Positions 60,703-64,000 of a DNA stretch of 64,000 nt are shown here, piece by piece. The DNA lies in assembly GCF_014904745.1 (NCBI RefSeq), contig NZ_JACZCS010000010.1, forward strand, positions 105,929 through 169,928. The letters run 5' to 3'. The notes beneath the pieces were generated by a model. The model saw only the letters and a program-made list of their open reading frames with translations, was not told where the DNA came from and did no database searches. The translations under genes were made by a program, and so were the position numbers. The DNA is from Oricola nitratireducens (GTDB taxonomy: Bacteria; Pseudomonadota; Alphaproteobacteria; Rhizobiales; Rhizobiaceae). Position 1 is the first letter of the stretch, and every line of letters begins with the position of its first letter.

Positions 60703-62342
60703 CACGCGTGCCCTCCCCGGCGCATTACGAGTCTCAAGACGGCATGCCCGATCACGCCCGCGATGGCGGCGAGCAGGATCGCCAGGCCGATCTTGTCGAC
60801 CGGCCCGCCGGGATCGCGCCCCGGCATGTAGAAACCGGCGAGATTGGCCAGCCGTCCATCCTTCGCGTGACAGGATTCGCAATCAAGCGCCTGCTCCTTC
60901 GGCGCAACCATGTGGGTGATCGGCCAGTACATATGGGTGTCGACGAAATCGAACTCGCCGGAATAGGGTTCGCCGACGTAGTCCATCGCCGCCTTGATCG
61001 ACTTCGACCAGTCGAAATTGGTCCAGAACGCGGTGTCGGTCTCCGGGCCGTAGACATGGTTGTAGACAAGATGGTTCAGCTGCTTGTCATAGGCCTGCCG
61101 GCCTTCCATGCGCTTGAACGGCCAGATGCGCGACTTGCCGTCGTCGGGCGAGCCGGAGATCCGGTTGATCTCGACCACCCTGGTCGGATCGATCGTCTGG
61201 TCGCCGGTCGTGTATTCGACCTGCCCGTTGAACCAGGCATAGAAGGGAACCACGTCCTCGCCCCACTCGAAATTGCCCTTGGTCGACAGATAAGTGTGCA
61301 GATGCTTGCCGTCGCTCTGGACGAATTCCTCTTCGCTGTAAGGCTTGCCGTCCTTCAGCTTGCCGGCCGTCGACCAGTCCCACACCGTCTTGGTGGCGAC
61401 GCCGCCGCGGGCGAATTCGGGAATGTGGCAGGTCTGGCAGGCGACGCGATCGACGTGATCGTTGAGCTTCATGCCCATGAGCGACGCCGATTCGTGCGGC
61501 GCGGTGCCGTGGCAGGATTCGCAGGTCGCAACATCGCGGCGTTCGCCGGGTTTGCCGGTGCCGATCATGTCGTGGGCCGTGACGTTGTAACGGCTGCCCG
61601 CCCAGACATGCCGGTTGGTGACATGGCAGTCCGAGCAAACCATGTTTGCCCCGTCCTTCGACATATGCACGTCAACCGACTTGTCCGGATTATAGAGGAC
61701 CGACGACAGGTCGCCGTGTTTCACGTTGTCGCCGCCGCCACCGTAGAAGTGGCACTGGCCGCAATTCTCCCGGCGCGGCAGGCCGACGCTTTGCGCGGCC
61801 ATGGCGAGATCGACGGGCTTGGCCGGCGCGCCGGTGATCGTCTTGGCGCCGGCGGGAACCGGCGTCAGCGGCGGATTGCCGGCGGCGTTGTCCAGCTTGG
61901 AATAGGTCCCGGAGGTGTCGTGACAGACCAGGCAATCGACGGCGGATTGCGCCTTCGGCGGGCCGTCCGCCATCTTCTCCCAGCCATAGCCGGCGTGACA
62001 GCTCGTGCAGCGCGGCTCGTTCGAGGCGACATTGCCGCAAAACGCATTGATCACATGGCTCTTTCCCAGCTGCTGGCCGGTTGTCGGGTGCGTGTAGGTC
62101 CATGTCCAGTGGATCGAGCTCATCACCTGTTTCGCTGCTTCGGTATGGCAGGTCAGGCAGGCCTCGGTGACTTCGGGGCCGGAGGCGAAAGGCTTTTTCA
62201 GGATTTCAAAGGCCGAATGGTCGGCCGTGCTGCCCGACGCACCGGGCATGGCCGCTTCGTTCTGCGCCTGCGCGCAGGCCGGCGTCGCCGCCAGAAAAAG
62301 GATCGCCGCTGCAATCCCGCGCCAATTCCGCCTTCTCCGCAT
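60702..62342 (-). CDS. Octaheme c-type cytochrome, tetrathionate reductase (OTR) family
   Basis: 546 residues with eight CXXCH motifs (about 62, 112, 137, 194, 236, 274, 302 and 488). A signal peptide ends ACAQAQ. The stretch SIHWTWTYTHPTTGQQLGK and CTSCHAGYGWEK matches the octaheme tetrathionate reductase family, which reduces tetrathionate, nitrite or hydroxylamine in vitro. A C-terminal span (518-538) anchors it outside the cytoplasmic membrane. The cytochrome b gene follows directly. The physiological substrate is unproved, so no symbol is given. Confidence 0.88.
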   Translation of the reverse strand: MRRRRNWRGIAAAILFLAATPACAQAQNEAAMPGASGSTADHSAFEILKKPFASGPEVTEACLTCHTEAAKQVMSSIHWTWTYTHPTTGQQLGKSHVINAFCGNVASNEPRCTSCHAGYGWEKMADGPPKAQSAVDCLVCHDTSGTYSKLDNAAGNPPLTPVPAGAKTITGAPAKPVDLAMAAQSVGLPRRENCGQCHFYGGGGDNVKHGDLSSVLYNPDKSVDVHMSKDGANMVCSDCHVTNRHVWAGSRYNVTAHDMIGTGKPGERRDVATCESCHGTAPHESASLMGMKLNDHVDRVACQTCHIPEFARGGVATKTVWDWSTAGKLKDGKPYSEEEFVQSDGKHLHTYLSTKGNFEWGEDVVPFYAWFNGQVEYTTGDQTIDPTRVVEINRISGSPDDGKSRIWPFKRMEGRQAYDKQLNHLVYNHVYGPETDTAFWTNFDWSKSIKAAMDYVGEPYSGEFDFVDTHMYWPITHMVAPKEQALDCESCHAKDGRLANLAGFYMPGRDPGGPVDKIGLAILLAAIAGVIGHAVLRLVMRRGGHA

Positions 62343-62400
62343 CCAACTTCCCTCTTGTTGAAAGCCGATGCCAGATTAGAAACGATTCCGCTCCAGAGAT

Positions 62401-62414
62401 TTGATAAAGCTCAA
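62401..62414. promoter_or_regulatory. FNR/FixK-like box upstream of octaheme cytochrome gene
   Basis: TTGATAAAGCTCAA matches the TTGAT-N4-ATCAA consensus at nine of ten positions. It lies about 60-72 bases before the start of the octaheme gene, in the only promoter-sized gap, suggesting induction when oxygen is low. Confidence 0.6.
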
Positions 62415-62461
62415 TTTCAGATATACTTTTTCGCGGCACACCTGCGGCACGTTGTCCCTTG

Positions 62462-63364
62462 TCACGACGGCAGGTCGTCGCGCGCGGCGCGAAAAACCTC
62501 GGCAAGTTGCGCGAACTCGTCTGCACGGGCCGACGTCTTTCGCCAGGCAAGCACGATACGGCGTGGGCAGGCTCCGACCAGCGGCGCCAACGCCAGCCGA
62601 TTGCCGCGCGTCACGCCGGCGTCGATCGCCAGTTGCGGCAGCAGCGTGATTCCGAGCCCCTCGGCGACCATCGAGACCAGCGTCACAAGGCTGGTGGCGG
62701 CGAAGCTGTCATCCTGGGTCGCATGCGCCTCGGGAAAAGCCGACAGGGCGTGCCGCTGCAGACAATGGCCTTTTTCGAGCAACAGCAGTTTCTCTCCGCC
62801 GAGATCGCTGCCGGTGACCGCGTCGCGGTTCGCCAGCTTGTGGTCGAGCGGTGTGGCGAGCTGGTAATTGTCGTCGAACAGTTCCAGCGTTTCCAGCCCC
62901 TCGATGGCGAAGGGCAGCGCGATCAGGATCGCATCCAGCCGCCCGGCCTTCAGCCCGGCGATCAGCGATTCCGTCAGTTCCTCGCGAAAATAGAACCGCA
63001 GGTCGGGGAACGCCGCGCGCACCCTCGGCATGACCTTCGGCACCAGGAAGGGACCGACGGTGGGAATGGCGCCAAGCCGCAGGTCGCCGCGAAACGCACC
63101 GGAATGGCGCTTCGCCGCTTCGACGAGGTCGGAGGCGTCTGCCAGCAACTGACGTGCGCGATCCGCGATCTCGCCGCCGACGGGTGTCAGCAGCACCGAC
63201 CGCTTGGAACGTTCGGCCAGCGACACGCCGAGGATCGCCTCCAGTTCCTTGATGCCGTTCGATAGCGTCGACTGGGTGACATGGCAGCTCTCCGCCGCAT
63301 GGCCGAAATGCAGTTCGTCGGCCAGCGCGACCAGAAAACGCAGCTGTTGCAGGCTCGGCAGCAT
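62462..63364 (-). CDS. LysR-family regulator, OxyR-like
   Basis: 300 residues from ATG 63364; the frame is open upstream but that part crosses the operator. A LysR helix-turn-helix covers about 1-65 with HFGHAAESCHVTQSTLSNGIKELE. The C-terminal sensor has LLLLEKGHCLQ with C201, the equivalent of the peroxide-sensing C199 of E. coli OxyR. The expected second (resolving) cysteine nine residues on is absent; the stretch reads LSAFPEA. It is divergent from a peroxiredoxin gene, which it probably controls. It may use another way of sensing than disulphide formation. Confidence 0.87.
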   Translation of the reverse strand: MLPSLQQLRFLVALADELHFGHAAESCHVTQSTLSNGIKELEAILGVSLAERSKRSVLLTPVGGEIADRARQLLADASDLVEAAKRHSGAFRGDLRLGAIPTVGPFLVPKVMPRVRAAFPDLRFYFREELTESLIAGLKAGRLDAILIALPFAIEGLETLELFDDNYQLATPLDHKLANRDAVTGSDLGGEKLLLLEKGHCLQRHALSAFPEAHATQDDSFAATSLVTLVSMVAEGLGITLLPQLAIDAGVTRGNRLALAPLVGACPRRIVLAWRKTSARADEFAQLAEVFRAARDDLPS

Positions 63365-63379
63365 CGCACACCTATCATT

Positions 63380-63396
63380 CAATAATTCGATTATTG
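63380..63396. promoter_or_regulatory. LTTR-type palindrome between OxyR-like and peroxiredoxin genes
   Basis: CAATAAT-TCG-ATTATTG is a perfect 7-bp inverted repeat. The half AATAATTCG recurs at 63404, 23 bases on. It lies in the AT-rich 114-bp divergent space, as LysR binding sites usually do. Confidence 0.6.
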
Positions 63397-63478
63397 TGAG
63401 AAGAATAATTCGTTTCAAAAATCGTTCAAGGGAGACCATATCCGTTCTGCAACCAACGCAAGTTGAAGGAACGAAACA

Positions 63479-64000
63479 ATGACTGACACCATCGAACTGA
63501 AAGGGCCGCGGCTCAACGAACCTGCTCCCGACTTCAAGGCACTGACCACCGACGGCGAAAAATCACTCGCCGATTACAAGGGCAAGTGGCTGATCCTGTT
63601 CTCGCACCCGGCCGATTTCACACCGGTCTGCACGACCGAGTTCATCGCCTTCGCCAAGCGCCAAGACGACTTCAAGGCCAAAGGCGTCGAGCTGCTCGGC
63701 CTGTCGATCGACAGCCACTATTCGCACATCGCGTGGGTGCTCTCGATCAAGGAGAAATTCGGCGTCGAAATCGGTTTCCCGATCATCGCGGACCTGAACA
63801 TGAAGGTCGCCAATGCCTATGGCATGATCCAGCCCGGCGCCTCCGACACGGCCGCCGTGCGCGCCACCTTCATCATCGACCCGAACGGCGTGCTGCGTGC
63901 CATGGTCTACTACCCGATGAATGCGGGCCGGTCCGTCGATGAGATCCATCGCCTCGTCGTGGCGCTGCAGACTGCCGACGCCAACAAGTGCGCGATGCCG
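63479..64000 (+). CDS. Peroxiredoxin (Prx6/archaeal-type), 3' end outside window
   Basis: 174 codons from ATG 63479, still open at the right edge; family members run to about 210-230 residues. The peroxidatic site is HPADFTPVCTTEF (C51). The later FIIDPNGVLRAMVYYPMNAGRSVDEI is typical of the Prx6-like and archaeal 2-Cys groups. C171 near the edge may be a resolving cysteine. It reduces hydrogen peroxide and organic peroxides in the cytosol. AAGGA lies before the start. It is divergent from the OxyR-like regulator. Confidence 0.9.
   Translation, partial: MTDTIELKGPRLNEPAPDFKALTTDGEKSLADYKGKWLILFSHPADFTPVCTTEFIAFAKRQDDFKAKGVELLGLSIDSHYSHIAWVLSIKEKFGVEIGFPIIADLNMKVANAYGMIQPGASDTAAVRATFIIDPNGVLRAMVYYPMNAGRSVDEIHRLVVALQTADANKCAMP

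Overview
The window looks like chromosomal DNA of a high-GC alphaproteobacterium, most likely in the order Hyphomicrobiales (Rhizobiales). The block rnd, ppx, ppk, hdaA, a PerM-type permease, a CDP-alcohol phosphatidyltransferase, purM and purN is typical of that order. So are the ArsR-methyltransferase/metF pair, the short PerM and DUF2293 neighbours, and the intergenic palindromes. The genus cannot be fixed from this stretch alone. I see no rRNA, tRNA, CRISPR array, insertion sequence or prophage.

Layout. 0-5.5 kb: the 3'-truncated end of an unknown gene, an intergenic inverted repeat, an exported protein with three C-terminal four-cysteine repeats, a NADAR-family N-glycosidase, and a lipoate-protein ligase fused to DUF116. 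5.6-13.4 kb: parC, a degenerate-GGDEF/EAL protein, galE, allantoicase, a class I aminotransferase and mscL. 13.5-17.7 kb: a hybrid histidine kinase with a sodium:solute-symporter sensor, convergent with a NarL-type response regulator. 17.8-23 kb: a small membrane protein, an HSL-family esterase, a lipoprotein lytic transglycosylase, a TerB/DnaJ protein coupled to an amidase, an EamA transporter and a YdcF protein. 23.1-30.5 kb: 5-oxoprolinase, then DUF4375, an endonuclease III-like protein and a short UvrA paralogue. 30.6-37.4 kb: three more cell-wall lytic enzymes, a serine hydrolase, small membrane proteins and a LuxR-alpha/beta-hydrolase fusion. 37.5-41.2 kb: ornithine decarboxylase with an MFS transporter, and an amidase. 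41.4-46.7 kb: a 28-residue membrane peptide, metF with its ArsR-type regulator and operator, DUF2293, MOSC, an SDR and a periplasmic protein. 46.8-60 kb: pcp, aspS, an MFS gene coupled to rnd, ppx/ppk, the hdaA operon and purMN. 60-64 kb: an octaheme cytochrome with a cytochrome b partner, and an OxyR-like regulator divergent from a peroxiredoxin cut by the window end.

Themes. Most of the window is housekeeping: DNA topology, replication control, purines, tRNA charging, polyphosphate and one-carbon metabolism. Five peptidoglycan-cleaving enzymes lie between 19 and 35 kb. Several regulator-target pairs carry visible candidate operators: a 22-bp palindrome before the ArsR-metF operon, an FNR/FixK-like box before the octaheme cytochrome, and an LTTR-type palindrome between the OxyR-like gene and the peroxiredoxin. 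The most unusual items are protein architectures. They are the LplA-DUF116 fusion, the LuxR-hydrolase fusion whose catalytic histidine position is glutamine, the four-cysteine-repeat exported protein, and the very short membrane peptide with an almost perfect ribosome binding site. No clear defence island or wholly new multi-gene system was recognised.
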